From a virus, in the IMG/VR virus record IMGVR_UViG_3300023174_000368, positions 1 through 37,176 of that record: 37,176 nt of DNA; one strand, written 5' to 3'. The position numbers were made by a program, and so were the translations under genes. The notes under the pieces are model-generated. The model saw only the letters and a program-made list of their open reading frames with translations. It was not told the DNA's origin and made no database searches. Shown here piece by piece: positions 25,099 through 32,669 of the stretch (within the stretch, counting starts at the first letter, position 1; each line of letters opens with the position of its first letter).

Positions 25099-25956
25099 AT
25101 GAGTAGAGCATCAAATACACTAAAGGCGTCAGATATATCAACTACTCCTATAAAATTGAGATATGCTTTCACTGCGTCAAGTGTAGACTATAGCACTTAC
25201 GGTATAACAGTTATTAGCGGATCTAATGGATCAGTGACAATTACGGGTTCTGTAAATCAAAACATTGTTAACTATCGTACAATACGACAACTATATTATC
25301 AAAATTGGTTAACAGGATCTTTAATACCATCTGCTAGTTATTGGAACTCTAATCAACAATCTACTGCTTGTTCAGGATCTCCCGAATACGAAAATAGATA
25401 CTTTCCAACAGAATCAAATGCACGCATACAATGTATAGCAATTCCTCCAACAGTTTTTGGTGAGCAAATATCTAGAAATTCATTGTTTATAAGAGCAACA
25501 GCAGGAGGAAGTAATCCGTATACTTTTACTTTTTATGATGATGGAAATGGAAACATATCTGGTTCGGTAAATTCTACTAATTACGGACAAGTAGGAAACG
25601 TAATATACTCTCAGGGAATAGTTATTATGACCGATAGCGCAAGTGTTGTATTAGATTGCATAACCGGATCGTATACAACATGTTCATTCTTAGCAGAGAC
25701 TACAATATATCAAAACGAGTATAGGTGTCACGTAAGCGAAAACGATTTTAATTACACACAAAATCCGAGCGCAACTAAATCAACTACTACGGGATCTTAT
25801 ATAGATGCTATAACGGGCTCTGATTTTAGACCTTACGCAACAAGCGTTGGATTATATAATGCAAGAAATGAATTACTTATTGTAGGTAAACTATCTACTG
25901 CGTATCCCATTCCTCCAAACACCGATATGACTTTTGTCATCAGAAACGATAGCTAG
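25099..25956 (+). CDS. Virion structural protein (paralogue B)
   Basis: A 285-residue protein sharing with its upstream neighbour a terminal block: NDFNYTQNPSATK, then PYATSVGLYNARNELLIVGK and a Pro-rich end (AYPIPPNTDMTFVIR). N-terminal residues 1-110 include a helix around NYRTIRQLYYQNWLTGS and four Cys residues. The centre has an FTFYDDGNGNISGS beta hairpin. Probably assembles with paralogue A or occupies an equivalent site. Last structural gene before the nuclease. Confidence 0.6.
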   Translation: MSRASNTLKASDISTTPIKLRYAFTASSVDYSTYGITVISGSNGSVTITGSVNQNIVNYRTIRQLYYQNWLTGSLIPSASYWNSNQQSTACSGSPEYENRYFPTESNARIQCIAIPPTVFGEQISRNSLFIRATAGGSNPYTFTFYDDGNGNISGSVNSTNYGQVGNVIYSQGIVIMTDSASVVLDCITGSYTTCSFLAETTIYQNEYRCHVSENDFNYTQNPSATKSTTTGSYIDAITGSDFRPYATSVGLYNARNELLIVGKLSTAYPIPPNTDMTFVIRNDS

Positions 25957-25970
25957 ATATTTATAATAAA
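25957..25970 (+). promoter_or_regulatory. ATATTTATAATAAA motif before GIY-YIG gene
   Basis: This extended copy of the recurrent element lies four bases before the ATG at 25975, with an AAAGG that could serve as a ribosome-binding site. Two other GIY-YIG genes have almost the same leader. Confidence 0.45.
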
Positions 25971-25974
25971 GGCT

Positions 25975-26433
25975 ATGACAAATTGGTTGTATCAAGGTCA
26001 AGAGTACCTCGCTCTAGAAGACTTTCCAGAAAACTGTATCGGATTCGTTTACAAGATCTATAATGCAGACACAGGCAAGATCTACATCGGTAAAAAAATC
26101 TTAAGAAACTTACTTACAAAGAAACTGACTCTCAAAGAGAAATCGGAGTGGAGCAAACCAGGAAAAGTTCCTAGTAAAACCAAGATTGTAAAAGAGTCGG
26201 ATTGGGCCAAATACTACGGCAGTTGTAAACCTCTATTGGAAGACGTTAAAGTTTTGGGTCCACACAAATTCAAGAGAGAGATCATAGAGTTCTGCTTTAA
26301 CAAAAAACAATTGGGATATTACGAAGTGTACTATCAAATGGTATACGAAGTACTCGCTACCGACTCATATAATGAAAATATATTAGGTCGTTATTTTAGA
26401 AAAGACGTCAAGCAACAGATTGAAAATCAATAA
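25975..26433 (+). CDS. GIY-YIG-type endonuclease
   Basis: A 152-residue protein with a GIY-YIG-like core. GFVYKIYNADTGKIYIGKK (residues ~23-41) has the two Tyr-centred strands (the GIY is replaced by GFVY). DWAKYYGSCKPL with KREIIEFCFNK gives the Arg-containing helix, and the E in YYEVYYQMVYEVL (about 122-134) fits the catalytic Glu. Unlike the other two GIY-YIG genes here it lacks NUMOD3 repeats, so it is closer to short phage nucleases of the T4 Seg/DenA type than to a modular homing enzyme. It may cut host or competitor DNA. It ends the plus-strand block. Confidence 0.7.
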   Translation: MTNWLYQGQEYLALEDFPENCIGFVYKIYNADTGKIYIGKKILRNLLTKKLTLKEKSEWSKPGKVPSKTKIVKESDWAKYYGSCKPLLEDVKVLGPHKFKREIIEFCFNKKQLGYYEVYYQMVYEVLATDSYNENILGRYFRKDVKQQIENQ

Positions 26434-26438
26434 GTTGC

Positions 26439-26461
26439 AACTCGTTGATTACCAATGAGTT
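26439..26461 (+). terminator. Hairpin after plus-strand block
   Basis: AACTCGTTG (26439-26447) pairs with CAATGAGTT (26453-26461) over nine positions with one G.T pair and an ATTAC loop, six bases after the stop of the last plus-strand gene. The downstream sequence is only moderately T-rich, so termination may be weak or factor-dependent, or the hairpin may protect the mRNA end. Confidence 0.45.
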
Positions 26462-26530
26462 ACCTAATTCATTTGGAGCTCACCCGTGATCTATGGACAA
26501 ATCAAAAAAAGCCGTTAATAGTAACCATAG

Positions 26531-26562
26531 GACAAAAAGAAAGGGAGCTACCATGAGCTCCC
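26531..26562 (-). terminator. Intrinsic terminator of right-hand minus block
   Basis: GGGAGCT (26543-26549) and AGCTCCC (26556-26562) form a seven-pair stem with a six-base loop. On the minus strand it is followed by TTTCTTTTTG, a good U-tract, 26 bases past the stop of the ParB-like gene. It fits rho-independent termination of leftward transcripts facing the plus-strand block. Confidence 0.75.
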
Positions 26563-26587
26563 CATCAATTATGTGATAGTTTCTTTA

Positions 26588-27520
26588 TTACTTCTTATTG
26601 ATTCCCGCTAATTTTGCCATTCTACGAGCTTCGTTCTTAACGTCATCGTTTGATGGCTCTTTAAAATTAACTACTCCTTTTTGTAACAGAGCTAATTTTG
26701 TGGTAGCTGGTTGCTTATCAGCATCTGTCTGTGGCATGTTTATTCTGCCTGGAGCTCCTGCAACTGGTTTGTTTTTTCTTATCAGTTGTTGAAGGTTTCC
26801 GAATATAAATTTAGCAATAGCTTCTTTGCTATCCAATTTATTTTTCTCTTTGTATAAAGCTTCTGCCTCAGGAGTTAGGTTTTTATTTACTGCGTCTTGA
26901 ACTTGCTTCAAATTTATGCCAGCTAAAATGTTAATGCCTTTTGGATTAGCGGCAGGAACTTTACCCATTTTTGCGGCAATAGCAGCGTGAACTAGTTTTA
27001 AGATCTCTGTAGGTTTCAAATCTCCTTGAATATTAAGAGCTTCCATTTTAGCTTTAGGATTCGCAGCGTATACTTGACTCCATCTGTGGTGACCATCAAT
27101 GATATACTTGTTGTTATAGGTAACAATTGGTCCACCAACATTAGCATTGCCATCTAATATGCTTGCTAAACTTTTATATTGATCAGTTAGAATGTTCATG
27201 ATACTCTGATCGAATCCTATTTCACTTTGAGTAGGAAGAAGATTCAATACCGGAAGAGTTATCTTTGCATAATTTACTTTCTCGTCGTTAGGATCCCCAT
27301 CAGTTAAACCAGCTTTTAAAATGGCTTGAACTTTTGGATCTGATGCGATCTTTTTGAATTGAGCTACAAAATCTGAAACTTTGGTTGCTTTGAACGCAGC
27401 TCCTAATTTTTTAGCCGCTTGCGCTCTATTCATCGTTTGCTTCATAGGATTATCGTTAGGCAATCCTTTTTTCTCTTCGCTTAAGCTCTCTATTATGAGC
27501 TTTAAAATTTCTAATTCCAT
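26588..27520 (-). CDS. ParB/Srx-like DGHHR-domain protein, possible capsid cargo
   Basis: A 310-residue protein. IVTYNNKYIIDGHHRWSQVY (residues ~131-150) is the DGHHR element of the ParB/sulfiredoxin-like superfamily, whose members bind or hydrolyse nucleotides (CTP in ParB) or act as nucleases. The surrounding ~90-175 region would be that domain. The rest is Lys/Ala/Asn-rich and helical. The N-terminus MELEILKLIIE|SLSEE again fits an (L/I)-x-E cleavage site. Start and upstream stop overlap by one base. ParB-like nucleases in phages have been linked to DNA handling; a packaged, injected version would be new to me. Role inferred. Confidence 0.65.
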   Translation of the reverse strand: MELEILKLIIESLSEEKKGLPNDNPMKQTMNRAQAAKKLGAAFKATKVSDFVAQFKKIASDPKVQAILKAGLTDGDPNDEKVNYAKITLPVLNLLPTQSEIGFDQSIMNILTDQYKSLASILDGNANVGGPIVTYNNKYIIDGHHRWSQVYAANPKAKMEALNIQGDLKPTEILKLVHAAIAAKMGKVPAANPKGINILAGINLKQVQDAVNKNLTPEAEALYKEKNKLDSKEAIAKFIFGNLQQLIRKNKPVAGAPGRINMPQTDADKQPATTKLALLQKGVVNFKEPSNDDVKNEARRMAKLAGINKK

Positions 27521-28077
27521 TATGATAATAATTTAGATATGTATGTTTTAATTTCTCCGCCTTTAACAGCTGCTAATGCAGTTTCTAAAGTAGCAAGAGA
27601 TATTTCTTTAGATTGAAGCGCTTTGATAGCAGTAGCGCCTGATGCTATTAACATAATGGCAACTATAACGTGAAACAAGAAGTGAGAAACCTTTTTAGCT
27701 TTAGCAGGATCTTTTACAAACTTAGCTACAACTTTCTCTAAAGGAGCTTGGTACAAGTGATGTAAATCATCTGCAATCTTTCCAAGTTTAGCAAACCAAT
27801 TCTCTTCTTGTTCTTTCTCTGTAGGTTTTTTACCCATAATTTTATTGATAACTGTTGAAGCAGCTTTTCCAAATTTAGATACTAAACCTAAAATTGCAGG
27901 CATCGCTACAGCTAAACCAGCTACAGTTAAAAGACCTTCGTTTTGTTCGTCTGATTTATCTTCTAAAGTAGAATCTATATTGCCGATTAAAGAGCTCATT
28001 TGAGATTTGAGTTGCGCTACAACATCAGCCTCTTGTTTTTCAGCTTCTGCTTCTAATAATAAGTTCATTAATTTCAT
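27520..28077 (-). CDS. Membrane-segment protein with capsid-targeting-like leader
   Basis: A 185-residue protein beginning MKLMNLLLE|AEAEKQE, the closest match in the window to the T4 internal-protein leader. It then has an acidic helix, a hydrophobic segment (about residues 50-70, LTVAGLAVAMPAILGLV), a Lys/Glu middle and a second hydrophobic segment (about 131-152, FLFHVIVAIMLIASGA). Two membrane-length helices in a packaged protein would suit an ejected pore or membrane-acting protein, or a virion-internal helper. No family recognised. ATATTTATA lies just upstream of its start. Confidence 0.6.
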   Translation of the reverse strand: MKLMNLLLEAEAEKQEADVVAQLKSQMSSLIGNIDSTLEDKSDEQNEGLLTVAGLAVAMPAILGLVSKFGKAASTVINKIMGKKPTEKEQEENWFAKLGKIADDLHHLYQAPLEKVVAKFVKDPAKAKKVSHFLFHVIVAIMLIASGATAIKALQSKEISLATLETALAAVKGGEIKTYISKLLS

Positions 28078-28080
28078 ACC

Positions 28081-28090
28081 TATAAATATT
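28081..28090 (-). promoter_or_regulatory. AATATTTATA motif
   Basis: Minus-strand copy of the recurrent element, three bases before the ATG at 28077. It overlaps the stop codon of the upstream homing-endonuclease gene. Confidence 0.4.
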
Positions 28091-28742
28091 AACTATTTTC
28101 TAATATCCAAGTTCCTCCAAGGATTTTAGTTTTTTTGTGGACTAATCCAACAATATTATGTCTTGCTATATTATATTTTTCTGAAAATGCTTTACGAGTG
28201 CCTTCGAATGTTTCTTTAGTTTCAATATTAAAGAATTTATAAACGGCATTGTCTGATGTTCTTTCTCTAATAGATTGTTTAAATTCTTCTGAAGCTTTTT
28301 TACCTTTATTTTTATTTGGTTTTCTTAAATTCGATAAATGATTTTCTGAAAAAACCCTATCTTTATGAGCAATACTTAATTTTAATTTTGTCTCTTTTGA
28401 ATGTTTTTTTCCTAGCATTCCGCTAGGCTTTCCCAAATGGTGATTTTTTATTTTATCTCTAACTTCTTGAGTAAATATTATTTCTGCACCTCTAGCATTA
28501 TTATACCATTCATCGCTCGATATATCTATAGATTTTAAATAATCTTGTTCATACTTTAAACACTCGTCTCTAGTGCCCTCAAAAAGTATCTCTCTTTCGA
28601 ATTGATCTGTTTCAAAATCTTTCCAAAAATTATCGTTAGAAGTTGACGAAATATATCCATCGTCTAAAGTTCCTTTGTGGTAACCTACGTATTTTTTGCA
28701 TTTGGTTTTATTTATCCACAAATATACAAATGAGTCTTTCAT
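28089..28742 (-). CDS. GIY-YIG homing endonuclease with NUMOD3/NUMOD1-like modules
   Basis: About 217 residues from the ATG at 28742. I prefer this start because MKDSFVYLWINKTKCKKYVG begins the GIY-YIG domain directly; a start at 28781 would add 13 residues read through the promoter-like motif. After the nuclease domain (~1-90) comes a NUMOD3-type DNA-binding repeat with GKPSGMLGKKHSKETKLKLS (about 114-133) and a second, weaker copy (GKKASEEFKQSI). The C-terminal module (VYKFFNIETKETFEGTRKAF) resembles NUMOD1. It belongs with I-TevI/Seg-type free-standing homing enzymes, which cut alleles lacking them and spread by repair. It lies next to the base-modification genes. Confidence 0.8.
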   Translation of the reverse strand: MKDSFVYLWINKTKCKKYVGYHKGTLDDGYISSTSNDNFWKDFETDQFEREILFEGTRDECLKYEQDYLKSIDISSDEWYNNARGAEIIFTQEVRDKIKNHHLGKPSGMLGKKHSKETKLKLSIAHKDRVFSENHLSNLRKPNKNKGKKASEEFKQSIRERTSDNAVYKFFNIETKETFEGTRKAFSEKYNIARHNIVGLVHKKTKILGGTWILENS

Positions 28743-28745
28743 ATC

Positions 28746-28759
28746 TTTATTATAAATAT
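28746..28759 (-). promoter_or_regulatory. ATATTTATAATAAA motif before homing endonuclease
   Basis: On the minus strand ATATTTATAATAAAGAT leads directly into the ATG at 28742. It is nearly identical to the leader of the GIY-YIG genes at 25975 and 31606. Confidence 0.5.
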
Positions 28760-28797
28760 ATGCTTTTATTGTAAAAAACACTTATGATAAAAACATG

Positions 28798-29799
28798 TTA
28801 ATCTGTCAATAAATTTTTCTCCTGTAAATTCTCTAAAAAATCAGGGTGATTACCTAAATTATATGTAATAGGAAAAATCCATCCATAAGGAATATTTTTT
28901 GTTGGTTTTTTTGCTCCATGATTTATTGCTACATGTTTAAAATACAGGCATGATTTATCTTCCACGTTCAAATACTTCTGACTTGTCATAGGATTCCTCG
29001 CGTCATTTACGAGAATGTCCATTTGATAAAGCCAAGTTTCCGCTTGCTTGTTTTCTGGGATGAACAAACCATTTTCGTTTATAGAATATTTAACTTTACC
29101 ATTAAGATTGTGTCCACCAAAAATCTGATGTAAACCATCGAAGTGACCAGTACCTCCAAAAAGAACAGATTCAGGATCTACTAAGTGAGGATATGCCATC
29201 GCAATATATCTCGCTGTGTTTTTACACGGATATAGAGGACTTCTAAAGTTTTGATGTTCTTTAAAATAAGACTCTAGAGCTTTAGCAAATTCCATCATTG
29301 TCCATTTCGTTCTATCACCTCTTTCAACAGATCCTAATAAATCGTCAGCAAGAAATTTAGCAGCCTTGTAAGGACCGCTCAGGAGCCACTCCTTTACGTT
29401 TGTGCCTTTAGGATAATATATCTGAAACAAATCATTACGAGCGTGCCTATTGTTTTGAAAATGACTCTCAGCACCACTTGTGCCTTCGTTCATCAATTTA
29501 TTTAGAGTTCCCCAATGTTCGTTAGAAAAACTAAATACTAAAGTATAGAATAATCTTAATTCGTTATCTGTAATAGATTGCATAAGATCACAGAAAGGAT
29601 GTTCATGCCAATGTAGTCGATGACTAAATATTTGATATTCGTCTTTTAATAAAGAATCTTGTCTGTCGTCAAACACTCTACAGAACTCGAAAAATTTATC
29701 TAAACGTTGATCTAAAGACCAATTTGCCATCCAACTATCTTTTGGTTTCTTACCTTTAAATTCTACTTCGCAAGTATTGATGTATTGTATATCGCTCAT
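28798..29799 (-). CDS. Probable DNA base-hypermodification enzyme (aGPT-PPlase/ADDT group, tentative)
   Basis: A 333-residue, helix-rich protein without a textbook motif. It has strongly patterned blocks: FSHRLHWHEHPFCDL (~58-72), GPYKAAKFLADDLL (~141-154), LYPCKNTARYIAMAYPHLVDP (shortened here to key residues C, N, R; ~192-212), FGGTGHFDGLHQIFGG (~216-231), and DKSCLYFKHVAINHG. I associate these with phage proteins predicted by Iyer and Aravind to work in alpha-glutamyl/putrescinyl-thymine synthesis, alongside the 392-residue neighbour. Such enzymes convert 5-hydroxymethyl-dU in DNA to hypermodified thymines that block host restriction. Which step this one performs is unknown to me, and the family recall is from memory. 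Confidence 0.5.
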   Translation of the reverse strand: MSDIQYINTCEVEFKGKKPKDSWMANWSLDQRLDKFFEFCRVFDDRQDSLLKDEYQIFSHRLHWHEHPFCDLMQSITDNELRLFYTLVFSFSNEHWGTLNKLMNEGTSGAESHFQNNRHARNDLFQIYYPKGTNVKEWLLSGPYKAAKFLADDLLGSVERGDRTKWTMMEFAKALESYFKEHQNFRSPLYPCKNTARYIAMAYPHLVDPESVLFGGTGHFDGLHQIFGGHNLNGKVKYSINENGLFIPENKQAETWLYQMDILVNDARNPMTSQKYLNVEDKSCLYFKHVAINHGAKKPTKNIPYGWIFPITYNLGNHPDFLENLQEKNLLTD

Positions 29800-29808
29800 A
29801 AATTATTT

Positions 29809-30987
29809 TTATAGGAAAATTCCTGTGTTATATAAAACTTGTACTTTCTCTTTGTAGTCTGTTTCTGTCATGCCTATAGACTTTAAAATCTTATCGTCTG
29901 ATGGATGATCTGTCATGTCTTTAAAAGTAGGAACTAGATTAAGATCTAGCATCGCTTTTTGCCTACCATACGGATGATTCCTGATTCCACAACTATTCCA
30001 CAAATTATCGTAATCCAAGTGTCTATAATCGTTACCGGGTTTTACGTAGTTTTCTACATAACGAATAAAGTCACAGGTAACGTCTTCGCTATTGTAAGGA
30101 TAAGCTCCAGTATCTTCGTAGATCTTTCTTGTTATTAGATCTAAAAGAGCTTCTTGAGGAACTCCTTTAATTTTTTTTGCTAGATAGTTTAAACATTCGA
30201 TAGCATTAGTGCCGTAATAGAAAGGGCTCTCTTTGTTTATGTATTCAGGAAACCAATCTGCTATATCGGCAATAAACGCTGCGTATTGAAATTTGAATGC
30301 TCTGAATCCTCTCTCTTTATTCCAAGCAAACATAAAGTCTCCTATTTGTCTGAAGTTTTTCTTTGTTCCTCCTTGCTCTAAGAATGCAAGCACGTCTGTA
30401 GCCAATTGAGGAACCCATTCGCAGATAAAATAATCACCTCCTCTTTTGTAGTTGCCTTCGGGTTTTGGAAATGCAGCTATCTGATAGCCGACTGATGTGT
30501 AAAACGGAGAGATACGATTCTTTATCTTTTCTACCATTTGAGGAATGCTATCGCACTCGTGTAGATCGAATAGAATGCTATTGTGATAACCGCTTGGCTT
30601 CCTTGAGTAATTGATAGCAGAACCAGTTAAACGATGAACCAAAAATAAAAAGAACCAAGCTTCGATATTTAACTTGCTCTTTTTTCCTGTCCATAGCGGA
30701 GCAATCTTTTTTCTTGGCTCGCTTGCCAAACCAGCTTCCATGCGTTTCCAATAAGGATGCTCATCCGTCCAACCATAGAATATATCGTTAACAATCTGAG
30801 AGAATCCTGCGTACTTTCTTTCGACTACATCATAAAGCTCTACGTGCTTCATAAGTTCGTCTTGAATTGAGGATTCTGCGTGAGGAATGAGGCCTAAATT
30901 GCACTCTTCTTGTTGGATTTTTGCTAACTGATAGTACCGCAGAAATTCTGAGTAGTACTCAGTCATCGATAACAATTTTGTGTTCAT
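29809..30987 (-). CDS. Probable DNA base-hypermodification partner (ADDT-like, tentative)
   Basis: A 392-residue protein with highly patterned sequence: WFFLFLVHRLTGSAINYSRK (~112-131), GYHNSILFDL, a FYTSVGYQIAAFPKP segment (~162-176), GGDYFICEW, then IGDFMFAWN, FKFQYAAFIADIADWFPEY (~233-251) and SEDVTCDFIRYVENYVKPG (about 303-321). No nucleotide-binding loop is visible. HRLTGS and the aromatic, helical character recall the amino-acid:DNA transferase or thymine-pyrophosphorylase clades of phage DNA hypermodification systems. It is nine bases from the 333-residue gene, so they are expressed together. If the system is complete, a thymidylate hydroxymethylase and a 5-hmdU kinase should lie elsewhere in the genome. 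Identification is from pattern memory, not search. Confidence 0.5.
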   Translation of the reverse strand: MNTKLLSMTEYYSEFLRYYQLAKIQQEECNLGLIPHAESSIQDELMKHVELYDVVERKYAGFSQIVNDIFYGWTDEHPYWKRMEAGLASEPRKKIAPLWTGKKSKLNIEAWFFLFLVHRLTGSAINYSRKPSGYHNSILFDLHECDSIPQMVEKIKNRISPFYTSVGYQIAAFPKPEGNYKRGGDYFICEWVPQLATDVLAFLEQGGTKKNFRQIGDFMFAWNKERGFRAFKFQYAAFIADIADWFPEYINKESPFYYGTNAIECLNYLAKKIKGVPQEALLDLITRKIYEDTGAYPYNSEDVTCDFIRYVENYVKPGNDYRHLDYDNLWNSCGIRNHPYGRQKAMLDLNLVPTFKDMTDHPSDDKILKSIGMTETDYKEKVQVLYNTGIFL

Positions 30988-31009
30988 GAACTGTTTTTTA
31001 TTTTTTAAA

Positions 31010-31606
31010 TTATACTTTTCTTTTTTTAGCTGCGTTACGAATTTTTTCTATTGTTTCTTGAGAATGCTTTTTTCCAAAAAATGGATGATTAGATCCAGTT
31101 TTTATTTCACTCATTTTTTTCAATGTTTCCTCAGAATGTTTTTTTCCTTTTTTAACTTCGCTCATATTCTTTCTATGAGAATCTGAAAATATACGACCAT
31201 TAGGAAAACATATTTTTCCTAAATGAGATAGTCTATTTTTCTCTTTTGATTCTTCTGAATTAACTCTTCCTAAGCTTGATTCTCTCATTTTTTGTTTTGT
31301 TTCCAATGAGTGTTTGCCTTTACTTCCAGGTTCTCTAACATTTAACATATCGTATCCGCAATCTTTATGTTGTTGCCAATAATATGTTTCATACTCATTT
31401 AATATGTCTTGGGATATATCAATAGGTAATTCATGAACTATTTCAAATTTATGAGATTCCCAACCATATTTTTTTAAAGAATAAAAAAGTTTTCTCTGTC
31501 CTTCGCATGTAATTTTTTCATACGATCTAATTCTAGACTCTATAGTCCAACTTTGACCAATATATACTTTATTTATAGGAGATGTTATTTTATATATACC
31601 AACCAT
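31010..31606 (-). CDS. GIY-YIG homing endonuclease with NUMOD3 repeats
   Basis: A 198-residue protein. MVGIYKITSPINKVYIGQSW is a canonical GIY-YIG start (G3-I-Y, Y15-I-G), with R26 and R28 in the SRIRSY helix and the catalytic Glu probably E72-type in LNEYETYYWQQH. Four NUMOD3-like repeats follow (GKHSLETKQKMRESSLG, the SEESKEKNRLSHLG copy, GKKHSEETLKKMSEIKTG, GKKHSQETIEKIRNAAK), each a short helix that reads the minor groove. Like I-TevI and Seg enzymes it probably moves as a free-standing element. It has inserted between the ADDT-like and MBD4-like genes, splitting what looks like one operon. Confidence 0.9.
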   Translation of the reverse strand: MVGIYKITSPINKVYIGQSWTIESRIRSYEKITCEGQRKLFYSLKKYGWESHKFEIVHELPIDISQDILNEYETYYWQQHKDCGYDMLNVREPGSKGKHSLETKQKMRESSLGRVNSEESKEKNRLSHLGKICFPNGRIFSDSHRKNMSEVKKGKKHSEETLKKMSEIKTGSNHPFFGKKHSQETIEKIRNAAKKRKV

Positions 31607-31608
31607 GT

Positions 31609-31622
31609 TTTATTATAAATAT
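31609..31622 (-). promoter_or_regulatory. ATATTTATAATAAA motif before homing endonuclease
   Basis: Minus-strand ATATTTATAATAAAAC leads into the ATG at 31606, in the 23-base gap after the glycosylase gene. Confidence 0.5.
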
Positions 31623-31629
31623 GTAAATT

Positions 31630-32385
31630 CTAACTTTTTGCATAAATCCTTTCAAACATTGCGTCTAGTTGTTCGCGCATTCGCATTTCGTCGGTTCTCA
31701 TCGGTTGTTCGTAATCCGTCCACTCTTCTTTACAGTGTCCTATGCCGAGAATTTTAACGTGCTTTGCTTTCTTTTGGTCGAGAGCAATGTACTTTGTAAC
31801 CTCTATCGCTTCGTTCTGAGTTCTAGCCATAACGCAGCAAACGTAATCTTGACACTTCATCCAATTAGGCTCAACTTCTCTTGCGTCATTAAAGTGTAAA
31901 TAATAAACTGTCATGGGTTTCCAAGGCAAACTCTCTCTGATCAGCCTCTCTTTTTCTACTCTTGCCCAATTCACGTACCAATTTAGAACGTGATCGTCAA
32001 CATCTATGTCGTAATCGTACAACTGAAACACTTTCCAAGAATCTAAAGCATATTTTCCTATGCCTCTCATTTTTTCTAATTCATAAACGGGTATATTAGT
32101 TCCACCGAACTTATCGACTGCGTCTATCCACTCTTGGCTAAATTGCTTCCAAGCTTTTGCTCTTTTGTTGTAGAAGCCTAATATTTTTATTTCCTGAGCT
32201 ATTTCTGTTTCGCTGGCTGAGATCAAACTTTCTGGATTGGGAAATATATTAAAGAAGTCTTCACGTATCTGGTCGACTTGTTTGTGACTCGTTTGATTCA
32301 ACATGAAACATATTATGAGCATCTTCCATGGCTCGTCTCTATATTGCTCTTGTCGTGTGTTGTAAGGGGAAATACCTAATCTCAT
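31630..32385 (-). CDS. HhH-GPD DNA glycosylase, MBD4-like
   Basis: A 251-residue glycosylase. EPWKMLIICFMLNQTSHKQV (residues 18-37) and the block around AQEIKILGFYNKRAK (about 63-76) match the helical domain of human MBD4. The helix-hairpin-helix LEKMRGIGKYALDSWKVF (103-120) is followed by DVDDHVLNWY (128-137), where D131 aligns with the catalytic Asp of MBD4 (PEDHKLNKY). MBD4-type enzymes excise thymine or modified uracils opposite G. A phage version next to hypermodification genes might act on 5-hydroxymethyl-dU or be a recruited base-transfer enzyme; Iyer and Aravind proposed glycosylase-related pyrophosphorylases for such systems. The ~80-residue C-terminus (with a CQDYVCCVMARTQ stretch) is extra. 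Confidence 0.75.
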   Translation of the reverse strand: MRLGISPYNTRQEQYRDEPWKMLIICFMLNQTSHKQVDQIREDFFNIFPNPESLISASETEIAQEIKILGFYNKRAKAWKQFSQEWIDAVDKFGGTNIPVYELEKMRGIGKYALDSWKVFQLYDYDIDVDDHVLNWYVNWARVEKERLIRESLPWKPMTVYYLHFNDAREVEPNWMKCQDYVCCVMARTQNEAIEVTKYIALDQKKAKHVKILGIGHCKEEWTDYEQPMRTDEMRMREQLDAMFERIYAKS

Positions 32386-32409
32386 AACTTTTATTTAATT
32401 AAATATAAT

Positions 32410-32430
32410 AAAAAACCCCCAAAAAGGGGG
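32410..32430 (-). terminator. Strong intrinsic terminator after holin-like gene
   Basis: CCCCC (32416-32420) and GGGGG (32426-32430) form a perfect GC stem with a five-base loop; on the minus strand it is followed by TTTTTT. It is 26 bases past the holin-like stop and sits between that gene and the glycosylase, so the holin-like gene is isolated from the modification operon. Confidence 0.85.
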
Positions 32431-32455
32431 CTTTAAAAATAGAGTGAGGAGTTAA

Positions 32456-32617
32456 TTATTTGTTTTTAATAACTGACCATACAGCACCTACTGCAGTCAT
32501 AACTGCGCCAATTACTTCGTTAGATACTGCTTCTGTAGTAATGCCTTTGATTACTAAGATACCACCTACGAAAGTCAACGCGTGACGGATGATACCTAAT
32601 ACTTGTTCTTTGTTCAT
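32456..32617 (-). CDS. Holin-like small membrane protein (Pam3-gp28-like)
   Basis: A 53-residue protein, MNKEQVLGIIRHALTFVGGI at the start, with two hydrophobic helices (about residues 8-25 and 33-49) joined by a polar turn (ITTEAVSNEV) and a basic end (VIKNK). The R-H-A-L-T-x-x-G-G-I-L-V-x-K-G pattern is the one I know from small phage proteins annotated as Pam3-gp28-family putative holins. Holins form inner-membrane lesions that let endolysin out. No endolysin or spanin is adjacent. The gene has its own leader containing the recurrent motif and a strong terminator, so it is a single-gene unit. Role as holin is likely but not certain. Confidence 0.65.
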   Translation of the reverse strand: MNKEQVLGIIRHALTFVGGILVIKGITTEAVSNEVIGAVMTAVGAVWSVIKNK

Positions 32618-32669
32618 GTTTTTTTGTTTTTTGTTATTTAATAGTAGTTTATATAACTACGATTATCTA

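Noticed and set aside
28743-28781. Longer start for the GIY-YIG gene at 28781.
   Set aside because: The extra 13 residues read through the ATATTTATAATAAA motif; the domain begins at 28742.
30982-30991. Palindrome GTTCATGAAC followed by a T run, resembling a terminator.
   Set aside because: It has no loop and contains the start codon of the 392-residue gene.
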